NCBI RefSeq assembly: GCF_027595985.1
Contig: NC_073308.1
Location: 12,926,511-12,990,510 of the forward strand
Direction of reading: 5' to 3'
From: Sorex araneus
Lineage: Eukaryota > Chordata > Mammalia > Eulipotyphla > Soricidae
Length of the DNA stretch: 64,000 nucleotides
A program made the translations under genes and the position numbers. This document shows, piece by piece, positions 34,390 to 44,412 of this stretch (the stretch's first letter is position 1; each line of letters begins with the position of its first letter). The notes under the pieces are model-generated. The model searched no databases. It had not been told where the DNA came from and saw nothing but the letters and a program-made list of their open reading frames with translations.

Positions 34390-35240
34390 TTGCTGGCAGA
34401 AAGTTCTCAGAATTATGGAACATCAGCAAGGAGAGAAAGCAAGCTCAGCTTCTCCCAGGAAGACACCTCAGAATTTGGTTTCCAGACAATCCAAACATCG
34501 TTCTCACACTCTGCCTCTCCCAGGGAATGTAGGGCCCATGGAGAGGCCAGGAGAGCCCAGGCCCACAGCCACCAACAGGTCCCCTTGCAAGGGCCAGAAG
34601 GAGGTAGTCTTTCGACTACATGGAAAGGAATGGACATCATGTGAGAGGGGAGGCTGGGGGAGCACAAGGTGAGGAGCCTTAACATGTGCAGGACAACTCA
34701 CACACCATTCTGCCACCACACAGTGGCATCTCCACTTCCCCAGGCCAGCAACGTGACTGGAAGGACTGGGTCCTGCAGCTGCAGTGGAGTGAGCGACTGA
34801 GGCACCAGCACTCACCTTCAGGGATTTGGCTGCTGCCTACCAGGTGGGTGGCCAGCACAGGGAGTCCAACACCAGTGCCAGACACACAAACCCCAGGACA
34901 GCCCAGGGAGACAGAAGGTGAGGAGAAACTCTGGCTACACAACAGGGGCGGGCCCCCATGCTAGCTGACCACTGGAGACCTTCAGGGGCCAGTCCAGCCA
35001 GCCCCCTTAACTGCCAGGTTGTGCGCAAGCGTCTGTATTTGGCTGCTGTGCGGCAGTGAGGGGGGTTAGCAGAGGGCTCTGAACTTTCTCAGACCGCATG
35101 GGGACTGGGCCAAGGGGCCATGGGTGCAAGCTGAGGCCGCGGGCAGAGGTGCAAGGACCTTGCTGGGTTTGTCATGAGACGGATGAGGAAGCGGAGACGG
35201 GGGCCAGGGAGGACCGGGAGGACACGGGAGTGAGGCGCTG
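34390..35240. other. GC-rich unique sequence beside CpG island
   Basis: It has plausible splice sites on both strands (plus 'CACAAG|GTGAGG' near 34669; minus 'CTGAAG|GTGAGT' near 34815). No recognisable coding sequence fits them. Confidence 0.35.
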
Positions 35241-35960
35241 AGCTCGGGCACATTTAAGGGCTGGTCCAGGTTGTCACCAAAGCGCTGGGCTCCACCGGCC
35301 ACTCGCCTTGGCTGTGCTGGTGAACGTGGGGCCAGCGGAGGTGGAGGGGGGCTTGGAGGAGGGGCCCCTGGTTTTTGGCTTTTTTGGGGTAGACACCCGA
35401 CAGTGCTCAGGGCTCAGTCCTGCGCTCCACACTCAGGAATCCCATACGTGATGCTGCGGGGGATCGAACCCGGGTCCCCGGGCGGGCCTCGGGGTGCACT
35501 GCAGGGAGCTGAGGGAAACTGGGCTAAGGGAGCCGAGCCCGCGAGGGGCAGAGCGGCGAGGGCGGCCCCCGGGGTCGCGGGGCGGCGGCGGGCCGGGGTC
35601 GGGCTCGCGGGCTCGCGGGCTCGGGTGGGGAAGGGGCTGGCAGACGCCGGGCTCGGGGCGGGCGCCCGGGGGGATCCGCGGGGGCTCCCCGCCGCCGCGA
35701 AGCTTCCCCTCTGCTCGCCCCCTCAGCCGTCACTCACCACAGGGAGCCGGGAGGCGGTGATGGGCGCTCAGGGCCGGGGCAGCCCCTCAGCTTCGCTCCA
35801 GACGCGGTGGCCGCCTCGCAGCCTCAGACAACTGGAAGCAGCGCCCGCGGCGATGACGCAAGCACGTCGTCTGGACGTCGGGCCACGCCCCCACGCGACG
35901 GCCCAATCGCGGAGCCCCGAGGAGGTTGAGGGCGGGGCCAGTCATTAGGGGCTTCGCCCC
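35240..35960. promoter_or_regulatory. CpG island / candidate promoter with CRE- and CCAAT-like sites
   Basis: Extremely CpG-rich. It contains TGACGCAA (CRE/ATF-like, 35854-35861), CCAAT (35903-35907) and GC boxes ('gggcggggcc', 'ccacgccccc'). On the minus strand a strong donor (CTGTG|GTGAGTG, exon edge at 35738) could end an untranslated first exon starting near 35850. That implies a minus-strand transcript, though bidirectional firing is possible. The gene itself was not identified. A SINE-like segment (35370-35490) sits in its left shoulder. Confidence 0.6.
35370..35490 (-). mobile_element. Antisense SINE fragment in CpG island shoulder
   Basis: 'ttggcttttttggggtagacacccgacagtgctcagg' order, ending in 'gatcgaacccgggtccc'. 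Confidence 0.65.
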
Positions 35961-36264
35961 AGATCCCGGAGGAGCCTGTAGACCTTCCCCCTAGTGGGGC
36001 TTGCCACTGTCGCAGGTGTCTTAGGCTCTAGATCCTACTGGCTACCTTCCCTTGCCGGCCACCTTCTGTGTAAGGATCGTCCGTCTGGGCTTCTGTGAGT
36101 GAAGCTTGCCCACTTGTGAAGCCCCCCGTCTTTGCTTTCCCAGGCCGTTGGCGCTGGGGACCAACAGAGCTCAAGCACCTTCCTGCCCAGGGGGCTCTCA
36201 GGAAAACGTGTTTTCCCTACTCCTTATAACAGGAGCGCGCCCTGAAAGCCCACCGCGATGTTTT

Positions 36265-36530
36265 ATAGTCAACTGTTTGGCATCTGTCCCAAAAACCCAA
36301 GACATTTGCACCCTTCTGGTCTTTGCAGCACTATTCACAATGGCCAAAATCTAGAGCCGACCCAAATGTCCAAGAATAGAGGACTGGTTAAAGAACCTGT
36401 CTCTATCTTTAAAGGTACATCTAGAATGGAATACTACTCAGCTCTAAGAAAAGATGATAGCATGTAATCTGCTGCTTATGTGGATAGATCTGGAGATTAT
36501 CAGGACAGATTAGTCAGGAGAAGAGACCCA
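36265..36530 (+). mobile_element. L1 ORF2 C-terminal fragment
   Basis: Broken frames read PSGLCSTIHNGQNL..PTQMSKNRGLV and RMEYYSALRKDD, the L1 endgame between 'ALFTIAK.W' and 'YYAA'. It is old and truncated. Confidence 0.7.
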
Positions 36531-36574
36531 GAATAACCTCCCTGACATATAAAAATACGAATCAGTACTTTGGC

Positions 36575-37815
36575 TCCTTCTTTTTCCGGGTGGGATGTGG
36601 AGATCACTCTCAGGTCTGTGGTTGGGAAATGGTCACTCCTGGCAGTGTTTCTGGGACCATGAAGTGTTGTGGATCGAACCCTGGCCTCCAGCATGCAAAC
36701 TCTGTGCTCAGCCAGTGAAGGCAATCTCTGCAGCCTGTGTGACCTTTGATGGCAGCCCCAACTTATCCTTCCCTGCAGGGCGGGGTGAGAGTTGGGAGGC
36801 TTCAGAATTCAACCCCAGCTCATGGACTTGGATGTGTGAACTTGAGCACTGCCTGTCTAGAGAACAGCCATCCCTTGCTCCGCATCCACAAACTGAGAGC
36901 CCTGACAAGAAAGTGACGGGCAGTTCACTCAGCACACTGACCTGCAGAATGTGTGGCCCCAGGCTCCTTGCAACACACTCATTTCATATGTCCAGAGTGT
37001 CAGCATTGATGTGCTCCTTTAGGTAGGTGATCAAATCTGGCTCACTGCTCATTTTCCTCGCTCTTGTATTTAACTTTTCCTGGCTTACAAGTGCACGGGT
37101 GATATATCAAGATGATTACTTTTCTTTTTGGGTCACACCCGGTGATGCACAGGGGATACTTCTGGCTCGCACTCAGGAATTACTTCTGGCAGTGCTTGGG
37201 GGACCATATGGGATGTGGGAATCGAACCTGGGTCAGTTGTTTTCAAGGCAAATTCCCTACCCACTGTACTATTGTTTCAGACCCCAAAGATCATTATTTT
37301 GGAGTATCTAGAAGTTATGAGTATCTTTGTTGGAGAGGGAGATCTGTGCTTCTTCCACTGCTACTGGGGTTCTTGCTGCCACAGATCTATCTCAGGTGGG
37401 ATGGAAGGTGGGGTGCATGAGACTGGGATAAGCCCACTGGACCCAGGAGAGCCTCGGGCAGTACCTGGCTGCACCAATTTTTGGTTTTGGGGCCACACCT
37501 GGAAATGCTCAGGGGGTTCTCCTGACTGCACTCAGGAGTCACACCTGACCGTGCTCGGGGACCATATGAGATGCCAGAGATTAAACCACGTCAGCAGCAC
37601 GGAAGACAACCACCTTTCCTACTGTCTCTCTGACCCCTATTAATTTTTAAAAAAATATTTTGGGGCCATACCTATCCAGGTCTTACTCTTGGCTCTGTGC
37701 TCGTGGATCACTACTGGCAAGGTTCAGGGGATCATATTGTAGGGTCAGGGATCAAACTCATGTCACTTGGGTGCAAAACAAGTGCCCTACCCACTGGTCT
37801 ATTACTCCCATCCCT
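36575..37815 (-). mobile_element. Cluster of four antisense SINE copies
   Basis: Copies lie at about 36575-36740, 37115-37285 (best kept), 37478-37640 and 37655-37815. The 36741-37110 interval shows nothing recognisable. 37820-38330 has no gene. Confidence 0.75.
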
Positions 37816-38336
37816 CCACCAATGTTTTCTGAAATCGAGGTGGAGAAATATCATCTTAGTCAACTACTGCTCACACATTCATCTTTACTCTGTGCCTCTG
37901 GGCATCCTGCTCACTGCGGACTGAGGGGTTTGGTTTGTTTAGCTTTTAGAGAAGTGGGGCTTCGTCCCAACCTAGTGGTGGTCAGAGGATATTTAATGCT
38001 CTGTATTCAGGGGTGACTCCTAATTGGGCTTGGGGGACCAGAGGTGGTGCTGGGAGTGAATTACACATTGGTCAGTAACCTGTAAGGAAAGGGCTCTCTT
38101 TCCAGCCTGGAAAACTATGTTTTTCATTGTGTTTGTGTTTTAAAAGAATACCAAGCCCCCCCCCCAAAAAAAAAGAAAATTTTCTGCAAGGTTTTAAGGG
38201 AGGAGAACCTTCAATACTAAGATAGGGCATGCACTTGTGAATAAGTCTGAGAGCTTGGGAAAACAGACAGGCCTTTAGCATCAACAGCAGTATAGACACA
38301 GCTGCAAAAGTTCTAACCATTTCAAGAGCCCGAGAG

Positions 38337-38679
38337 TGTGGAGAGCCACCATGGGACCATGCTTTGTAGCACTCTTTGTAATCAACACCTGTGTGCTTCG
38401 AAAACAACTCCTAATAAGGAAACAGGATGTCTTGCCACGCCCATAAGCTGTGACTAACCTATCAGATGCGGACACGTGGGCATAAGCAGGCAGCGAGAGG
38501 TATATAAGGGGGGAGGTCACCTAGCTCGGGGGTTCTCCCTCATGCGTCCCTTTTTCCGCCTTACTCCACGTCCCCTTTCCTGATTTCATCTCTAACGCAT
38601 GAGAAAGTTCCTAAATAAATCGCAGCCAAAAGGATCTCCGAGTCGCGTGTTTCTTCGCTGGACAAAGCGGCGCGCGACA
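38337..38679 (+). mobile_element. Solo ERVK LTR with 6-bp target duplication
   Basis: 343 bp starting TGTGGAGAGCC and ending GCGCGCGACA, flanked on both sides by CGAGAG (38331-38336 and 38680-38685). Inside are the TATA box 'gtatataaggg' (about 38500) and AATAAA (about 38613) in the R/U5 position. The 6-bp duplication and TGTG..GACA ends fit class II (ERVK/IAP-like) elements. With no internal sequence it is a recombinant solo LTR. Confidence 0.9.
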
Positions 38680-38699
38680 CGAGAGTGTGACCATAAGTA

Positions 38700-39100
38700 G
38701 GGGTAGGAATTGAATCTGCTGTCATTAATTGCTTTGGCACTTGGGGAGCACTTGGACAGAACGACAGGACTGCTTGTGATTTGCTTTAATACTCATCCCT
38801 GCTGGAGGATGATGGCTTTAACAGCTTTTCAGGAACGATTATTCTGGGGCCACAGGAGAGGCTCCCATCCTCCCATTCTCCCACTCCTCGTGGACCTCAT
38901 CCCCGCCTCGGGGAGGGATTCCAGCTCACGTCCAGCATTTCCTGCCAACAGCCTTTATTGGTTACATGAACGTTGACCTTTTTGGCTTTACTTCCCAAGC
39001 CCATCGCTGGACTTATTCATGTATGCATTTTAAAGTGAGAAAATAGGTATTTTACAGGAAATGCTGAGAGGCTCTTCAGAAAATAAAATTTCCAGGTGGT
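38700..39100. other. No recognised feature
   Basis: Unique sequence between the solo LTR and the next ERV. Confidence 0.45.
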
Positions 39101-39101
39101 G

Positions 39102-40063
39102 TGTTGCAGGGAGCTGCCTGCTCATGCAGGGTCCTTATTTGGACATAGCCCTAGGAGCTGCCTCACACAGAGGGCCAAGAACACTTGGCATAGTTCCCTG
39201 TACTGCCACCCCCAGTACGCAGAGAAGCTATTATATTGCCAACCCAAGCCTATAGAGATTAATACATTACCACCCTTAGCCTGCTGAGAAGTTAACAGGA
39301 TATAGATGTGTTAATAGATTAGTAATCCCATCAAGGGCCAAGATCCAGAGACAATATAAAACAAATCTCCCAGAAGCACGAGGCCACTTTGTGGCTGCAC
39401 AACCACTTATAGTCTAGCCCACTGATGTGCCTAAAGCAACACCCATGTGTTAGGTTTTAACAAACTTGCTTCTATTCACTGATATACACTCTCCATTCCT
39501 CTCAGAGAGCCTGGCAAACACCGAGAGTATACCGCCCACATGGAAGAGCCTGGCAAGCTCCCCGTGGCATAATCGATATGCCAAATACAGTAATAGTTAA
39601 AGGTCTCATTCCCTTGACCCCGAAAAAGCCTCCAATCATTGGGAAAGACAAGCAAGGAGAGGCTACTAAAATCTCAGGGTTGGGATGAATGGAGACTTTA
39701 CTGGTGCCCGCTCAAGCAAATCGATGAAGAACGGGATGACAGTGATATAGTGACAGTGAATAGATTAGTAGGATACACACGTAGCTGTACGGTCTGCTAA
39801 TCATTAAAAGGTTTAGGAATGATCAGGTTGTTCCCCATTGCATTTTGTTAAGATCAAAGAAATGTATGATCTTAGGAATATGCTTTTTGCCATTACAATG
39901 GATGACAATGCTTGCCAAGTTCCTGATAGAGATGTAGAAAAGGCTGCTTGAAATAAAGATCGAGGCTGCTGGTCCACAAGCACTCAGACCTCTCAACCAC
40001 TTATTTGTCTGTCTCTTTAAGATCCTCACCTTCCCTCTTAGCCCATTCCTTTGACAGCCCGCA
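39102..40063 (+). mobile_element. ERVK 5' LTR (SINE-interrupted)
   Basis: Starts TGTTGCAGGGAGC (class II type). It holds an 'aataaaga' box (about 39952) and a CT-rich U5, and ends near 'cccgca' (40063). TGGTGCCAGAAC at 40075 is a plausible primer-binding site, but the matching tRNA is unclear. Without the SINE the LTR would be about 680 bp. Confidence 0.6.
39490..39768 (+). mobile_element. SINE (longer subtype, 5'-truncated) in LTR
   Basis: Begins at 'ctcagagagcctggcaa'. It contains an extra block of about 90 bases (about 39610-39700, not seen in the other copies) and ends 'gatgacagtgatatagtgacagtga'. Confidence 0.8.
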
Positions 40064-40191
40064 TGCCCTCTAAGTGGTGCCAGAACTAAGGGCAAGAGGA
40101 ACCGAGGTGTGTGGCCTGGAAAAGACAAGGCAGCTGCGGAATAGGTAAGGAAGTCTGGGGCGGGACAGTTATTGCTGAGTAAGGGGGGACA

Positions 40192-40655
40192 ATGGAGCAA
40201 CAATTAAGTAATCAAAAACTGTTTGCACAGATGCTTGCTTTTATGATTCAAAGTGGAGGTTTAAAGTAAAATAAAGTCAGATTGTAAAATTTTTGCAGCA
40301 TGTACATTCTGTTTCTCCTTGGTTTCCTAGCCAAGGAATTCTAAATGAGCCAACTCGGAAACAAGAGCTTGGATCAAGATCTCCAGCAGCATTTTAATAA
40401 TTGTGGTCCTGATAAAACTCCAGTAGATAATTTTGCTCTCTGGACATTTATTATGGAAGGGATCTGCTTCCAGGAAGAAAAATGTGTTCCAGAACAAAAA
40501 AGGGAGAAAATAGAAACTAAGGAGGAGCCAGAACAAGGGACAGTCCTTCGGGTCCTCCCACTTCCACAGCTCCTATAGTAGCTGTTTTAGAAGAAGAAAG
40601 TACTAACAATCTTATAGCAGATCCGTTACAAAAATTAACTGTTGTTCCTATTAAA
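40192..40655 (+). pseudogene. gag: ERVK gag matrix relic
   Basis: ATG at 40192 opens a betaretroviral matrix frame (N-terminal helix ending IQSGGL), which soon meets a stop. After a frame change the conserved later block is readable: LQQHFNNCGPDKTPVDNFALW (21 residues in the genome, about 40380-40445). This lineage differs clearly from the Met-Gly-Asn-Ser matrix relic at 7272. It is cut by the RTE insertion. Confidence 0.75.
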
Positions 40656-41088
40656 CAGGATGAGAATGCTATTCGGGTATCCCAAAGAGGAATCAAAAGA
40701 GCTATGCTAGGAGTATCACGTCTCACTCAAGTGAGAGAAGGAATCCTGAGTTCAGACCTCCGTCAACGGTCAAGAATCAGGGACGATGTCTCATTTGCCA
40801 AGGCATCAAAAATCAGATGGGCCGGACATGTAATGCAATTCAGAGACTGGTCTAGAATTGTTACCGACTGGATTCCACGGGACATCAGAAGACCCCATGG
40901 CCGCCCACCAATGAGATGTTCAGACTTCTTCATCAAAACCCTGAATGAACAGTTTGAGGCTCTTCCTGTTCCTGGAGCTAGCAGATATCATTGGGCTACA
41001 CTAGAATGCGACAGGGACAAATGGAAATGTTACTGGTGCCCACTAGAGCAAATAGAAGGTCAATGGGATGACAAGTGATACAAAAGTG
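40653..41088 (+). mobile_element. RTE LINE 3' fragment inserted in ERVK gag
   Basis: Encodes the same C-terminal RTE block as 25035-25451 (LGVSRLTQVREGI, RIRDDVSFAKASKIRWAGHV, RPHGRPPMRCSDFF) and ends DDK-stop at 41076-41078. One frame is open for 124 residues, better preserved than the copy at 24.5 kb. It is 5'-truncated at 'aaacaggatgagaa'. Confidence 0.9.
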
Positions 41089-41290
41089 ATATTCCTTGAA
41101 GATACTCAGCTTCTTCCTCCATATTCTGAGAGGCAATCTGTGTGGGAGGAAGCGATTGCAAAGGCTACAGCAGCAGGAGAGGATGTCAGGGAATTTACTC
41201 TATCTCCTGTCAGACTGAATGTGCAAGGAAACCGTGTGCATAATAGTCTTACCCTCAAGGAAATTAAATGGGTGTGGTTTGGGTCTCACC
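41089..41290 (+). pseudogene. gag: ERVK gag fragment (pre-capsid/capsid start)
   Basis: Resumes after the RTE insertion with an open stretch (LPPYSERQSVWEEAI..) resembling the region leading into capsid. It ends near 41290, after which pol follows without protease. Confidence 0.5.
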
Positions 41291-41374
41291 CTCCCTGGAT
41301 TTTCCCCCACGGTCACTGTCGAGTGAGCAGACCCAGTAGTTTGGCTTTCTGATACACCTGTCTGAATTGAGCAG

Positions 41375-41850
41375 TGGCCACTTAATAAAGAAAATCTTGC
41401 TGCTGCAGAATAGTTCAAGGACAATTATATTTGGGACATATCGTGCCTTCTAATTCTCCCTGGAACTCACCAATTTTTGTAATAAAAAAGAAATCTGGTA
41501 AGTGGAGGAGGCGACGAGATCTTAGAGCAGCTGATGACATATGCAGACTATGGGAGCTCTGCAGCCGGCCTGCCAAGTCCTGTTGCTATTCCTGGTCTGT
41601 ATTACAAAGTTGTTTTGGATTTAAAAGATTGCTTTTTTACTACACCTTTGCAAGAAAAATATTGTGGTTGCTTTGCCTTTCATGTTCCTAACATTAATTT
41701 ACAAAACCTTATGAACATTATTATTGGGTTGTTTTACCCCAAGGAATAAAAACAGCCCCACTTTGTGTCAAAAGTTTGTAGCTAAAGCTATTCAGCCTAT
41801 AAGAAAATTATATGAGCGTGTCATTATTTACATGATATGAATGATATATG

Positions 41851-41894
<44 letters not shown>

Positions 41895-42500
41895 CTTTTT
41901 GGGTCAAACCCGGCGATGCACAGGGGTTACTCCTGGCTCATGCACTCAGGAATTACTCCTGAGGGTGCTCGGGGGATCCTATGGGATGCTGGGAATCAAA
42001 CCTGGGTTGGCTGCGTGCCAGGCAAACACCCTACCCGCTGTGCTGTCACTCCAGCTCCCTGAATGTTATTCTTATGGCTGCCAAAATTGAAGATTTAATA
42101 AAAGAAGCATATGTGGCATTACAAGATAATCTTAAGAAATGGGGACTTGTTATAGCACCAGATAAAATCCAATGGAAAGCCCCATATGAATATTTCAGCT
42201 ATAGGTTATTACAAAACCGAATTGTGCCACAAAAAGTGCAAATTTGGAGAGATTGTTTGAAAACTTTAAATAATTATTAAAAATCACCTGGAGATATTAA
42301 TTGGATTCTACCTGATTTAAAATTAACTACTGGGAAATTAAAACCTCTTTTTGATATGTTAAAAGGTGATGCTGATCCTTTATCCCCCAGGGAGTTAAAT
42401 CCAGAAGCTTCCTTGGCATTAGAAGCAGTAGAAGAGTATCTTCAAGCGGCTCAGCAAAAATACTTGAATTATAATCATCATTATCCTGGTGATAGATTGT
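41375..42500 (+). pseudogene. pol: ERVK reverse transcriptase relic
   Basis: Shows the [20 protein letters not shown] block (41430-41490), [15 protein letters not shown] and [11 protein letters not shown] (palm start, 41545-41655), then the thumb/connection (WGLVIAPDKIQ; LKPLFDMLKGD) after the SINE. The YMDD active-site box near 41832 is disrupted by frameshift. It is incapable of activity. Confidence 0.88.
41850..42058 (-). mobile_element. SINE with long (TA)n at its tail side, in pol
   Basis: (TA)n at about 41850-41892, then an antisense SINE from 'ttgctttttgggtc' to 'gtgctgtcactccagctcc'. Confidence 0.9.
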
Positions 42501-42559
42501 TACAACTTGCCTTAAAGACATCTTTTATCTTTCCCCATGTTGTTAAAGACTTCTATTGC

Positions 42560-42940
42560 AGGGGCCTTAACTGTATTTACTGAGGGCACCCCTAAAGGAT
42601 TTGCTAGTATAGTTGTGAAAGATACACTTCAGTTGTTTTCTATTTCTATTGCATCTGCACAGCAGTGAATTATATGCTATTTGGAAAACTTTGCAATTAT
42701 GGAAAGACATTTTGAATATTTATATGGATAGCTACTATATAGCAAAAAATTTGCCAGCAGTAGAAACAGGCATTTTGTCTCAAATGAGTACCTCTCCCAT
42801 TGTTAATTTGTTTATTAATAATCAGCAATGCTTGCAAGCCCGGACCTCTAGGGTGTATATAGGACATATCAGAGACGTGTGGTGTCTATATAGGACATAT
42901 CAGAGCCCATTCAGAGTTACCAGGTCCTTTATCTGAAAGC
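42560..42940 (+). pseudogene. pol: ERVK RNase H relic
   Basis: Recognisable LHSSELYAIWKTLQ and NIYMDSYYIAKNLPAVET (RNase H beta4/alphaB area). The GPLSEGNEQADLAL motif at the RNase H/integrase border lies in another frame at about 42925-42965. A 'tataggacatatcagag' repeat at 42855-42905 is a local duplication. Confidence 0.8.
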
Positions 42941-42984
42941 AATGAGCAAGCAGACCTTGCTCTTAGATATCATACTATTCTTAC

Positions 42985-43252
42985 ACCTGAACTGTCACTG
43001 TCATCCTGTTGCTCATAGATTTGCTCGAGTGGGCACCAGTAACATCTCCATTGTGAGACTTGTTGTTACTGTTTTTGGCATATCAAATATGCCACGGGTA
43101 GCTTGCCAGGCTCTGCCATGCGGGCGAGATACACTTGGTAGCTTGCCAGGTTCTCCGAGAGGGGCAGAGAAATCGAACCCATGTCGGCCACATGCTAAGC
43201 AAACGCCCTAGCTGCTTGGCTATCGCTCCAGCCCAGGCTATCGCTACACCTG
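42985..43252 (-). mobile_element. SINE with RTE-type tail, antisense, in integrase
   Basis: From 'actgtcactgtcatcctg' to 'ggctatcgctccagccc', with a partial repeat of its right end ('aggctatcgctaca'). The duplicated 'acacctgaac' on either side (about 42981 and 43245) is the target duplication. Confidence 0.92.
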
Positions 43253-43690
43253 AACAGTCAAATAAATTACATCCTCAAAATGCAAAAGCCTTTCAATATC
43301 AATTTGGACTTACTAGAAAGGCAAAAATTGTTAAAAATTGCCCTGCCTGTGCACGTCATTTCAGAATAGTTTCTGATGGGGTTAATCCAAGAGGACTCCT
43401 TCCTAATGAATTATGGCAAATGGATGTTACTCATGATCCTTAATTTGCAAAATTGAAATTTATTCATGTTTCTGAGGACACGTTTTTAGGTCTGATCTTT
43501 GAAACTTGACAAACTGACGAGGCCTTTAATAATGTATCACGTCATTGTTTTAGTCCATTTTTTCAATTTGGTATTCCACAATCCTGTAAGACTGGTAATG
43601 GCCAGGATATACTGGTAACGCATTTTATACTGGTAGCACATTTTAAAACTTTTGCGTTCACTGTGGGGCCTCTAACACCATGTCCTCCGG
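43253..43690 (+). pseudogene. pol: ERVK integrase relic
   Basis: Zinc-binding domain with LHPQNAKAFQYQF, then C-PAC (43335-43350), followed by GVNPRGLLPNELWQMDVTH, which keeps the first catalytic Asp. Stops follow at about 43441 and 43509. The second core Asp region (KTGNGQDI, where KTDNG is expected) has lost its Asp. It breaks off before the Glu. Confidence 0.88.
43459..43464 (-). terminator. Candidate LRRC37 poly(A) signal inside antisense ERV
   Basis: AATAAA on the minus strand, about 236 bp past the LRRC37 stop codon. It lies within the integrase relic read antisense. Confidence 0.4.
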
Positions 43691-43699
43691 TGATGGTTC

Positions 43700-44036
43700 C
43701 TATTGCTCCTCATCAATCTGAGTTGAGATCTCCAGTGATGACAGGATCTCCTGGGATCTGAAGGACTCTCGTGCATGGGGGACCTGTGGAGCCTTGATGG
43801 ACTGTCGTGCTGAGAGGGGCTGTGAAGACCTGATGGACTGTCGTGACTGGGGGGGAGTCTGTGGTGTCAGGGTGTCATGTAGAGATTTGTTGGTCTGTCG
43901 TGCCAGGGGGACAAGTGGTGGTGGGGGGCGCTGAGGTGCCTGAGTCTTCCGTGCTCCCTGGGACTTCATGGCTGCTTTGGTCTCCTTGGCTGCTTTCTCC
44001 TCAGGAGTCAGTTCTGTTTTCACTACTCTGAGCTCC
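43700..44036 (-). CDS. LRRC37: LRRC37 terminal coding exon (cytoplasmic tail)
   Basis: Acceptor TTGTTCCAG|GGAGCT. The exon encodes about 112 residues to the TAG stop at 43702-43700. It opens with a Lys/Glu/Ala-rich helix-like segment (TPEEKAAKETKAAMK). It then becomes Pro/Gln/Ser/Arg-rich with imperfect repeats around (S/A)R(Q/E)S(I/F): SRQSI, ARQSI and ARESF, spaced about 13-16 residues. It ends acidic (IDEEQ). Human LRRC37A ends with a much shorter acidic tail here, so this exon is either lineage-expanded or lost in primates. The frame is open in phase with the preceding exon. Confidence 0.8.
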
Positions 44037-44131
44037 CTGGAACAAGAATACAGTCAGCTCTCGCAATGGACGTCCCCCCTCTGCACCTCTTCCTGACTTC
44101 AATTTGGTATTGGACCTGTCCCATCATTTAC

Positions 44132-44274
44132 CCTTGGTTTCTGTTGAAAGTCTCGTCCTCGTCAGAGGAATCCTTGTCGTGTAGCTTCCGTGCCATGTTT
44201 TTCTGACGTATGGCATTGAGTGGCTGATACATGTCCCTCAACCACAGGGGCCGCCTTCGCCAGAAAAAGTCCTC
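44132..44274 (-). CDS. LRRC37: LRRC37 cytoplasmic exon (PLW..DMY..PL motif)
   Basis: Between CCTTTTCCAG|GAG and CAAGG|GTAAAT. It encodes 47 codons plus two bases and matches the conserved juxtamembrane-distal block of LRRC37A: RRPLWLRDMYQPLNAIR, then ARKLHDKDSSDEDETFN. Acidic Ser sites (SSDEDE) look like casein-kinase-2 substrates. Confidence 0.9.
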
Positions 44275-44357
44275 CTGGAAAAGGCAAGGGGAGCTCATGA
44301 TCCTGCACCCCGGCCCACTCCTGTCCTGCCTCAGTGCCCCTCCTTCCCCTTGCTTAC

Positions 44358-44412
44358 CTGAGGCTCATGTTCCACTGAACTTCTCCTACGAAGCAATAAT
44401 CCAAAGAAGATC
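44358..44412 (-). CDS. LRRC37: LRRC37 small cytoplasmic exon
   Basis: 55 bp between CTCCAAG|G and CCTCAG|GTAAGC. It encodes IFFGLLLRRRSSVEHEPQ, matching the GIFRFLPWRG..SRRESQ block of LRRC37A. RRRSS resembles a basophilic kinase site. Confidence 0.85.

Larger units (their letters stand above)
39102..43690 (+). mobile_element. Decayed ERVK provirus with nested insertions
   Basis: In order: LTR, primer-site region, gag matrix, RTE insertion, gag fragment, reverse transcriptase, SINE, thumb/connection, RNase H, SINE, integrase. Protease, most capsid, nucleocapsid, env and the 3' LTR are missing. The integrase breaks off about 10 bp before the terminal LRRC37 exon, which lies on the other strand. 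All frames carry stops. Confidence 0.85.

Noticed and set aside
34390..34970. Possible exons with splice-like sites on both strands
   Set aside because: Sites exist in both orientations but no consistent phase or recognisable protein links them.
35271..35948. 225-residue plus-strand frame in the second CpG island
   Set aside because: Composition is Gly/Arg/Ala/Pro only, it crosses an antisense SINE and the minus strand has an equally open frame.
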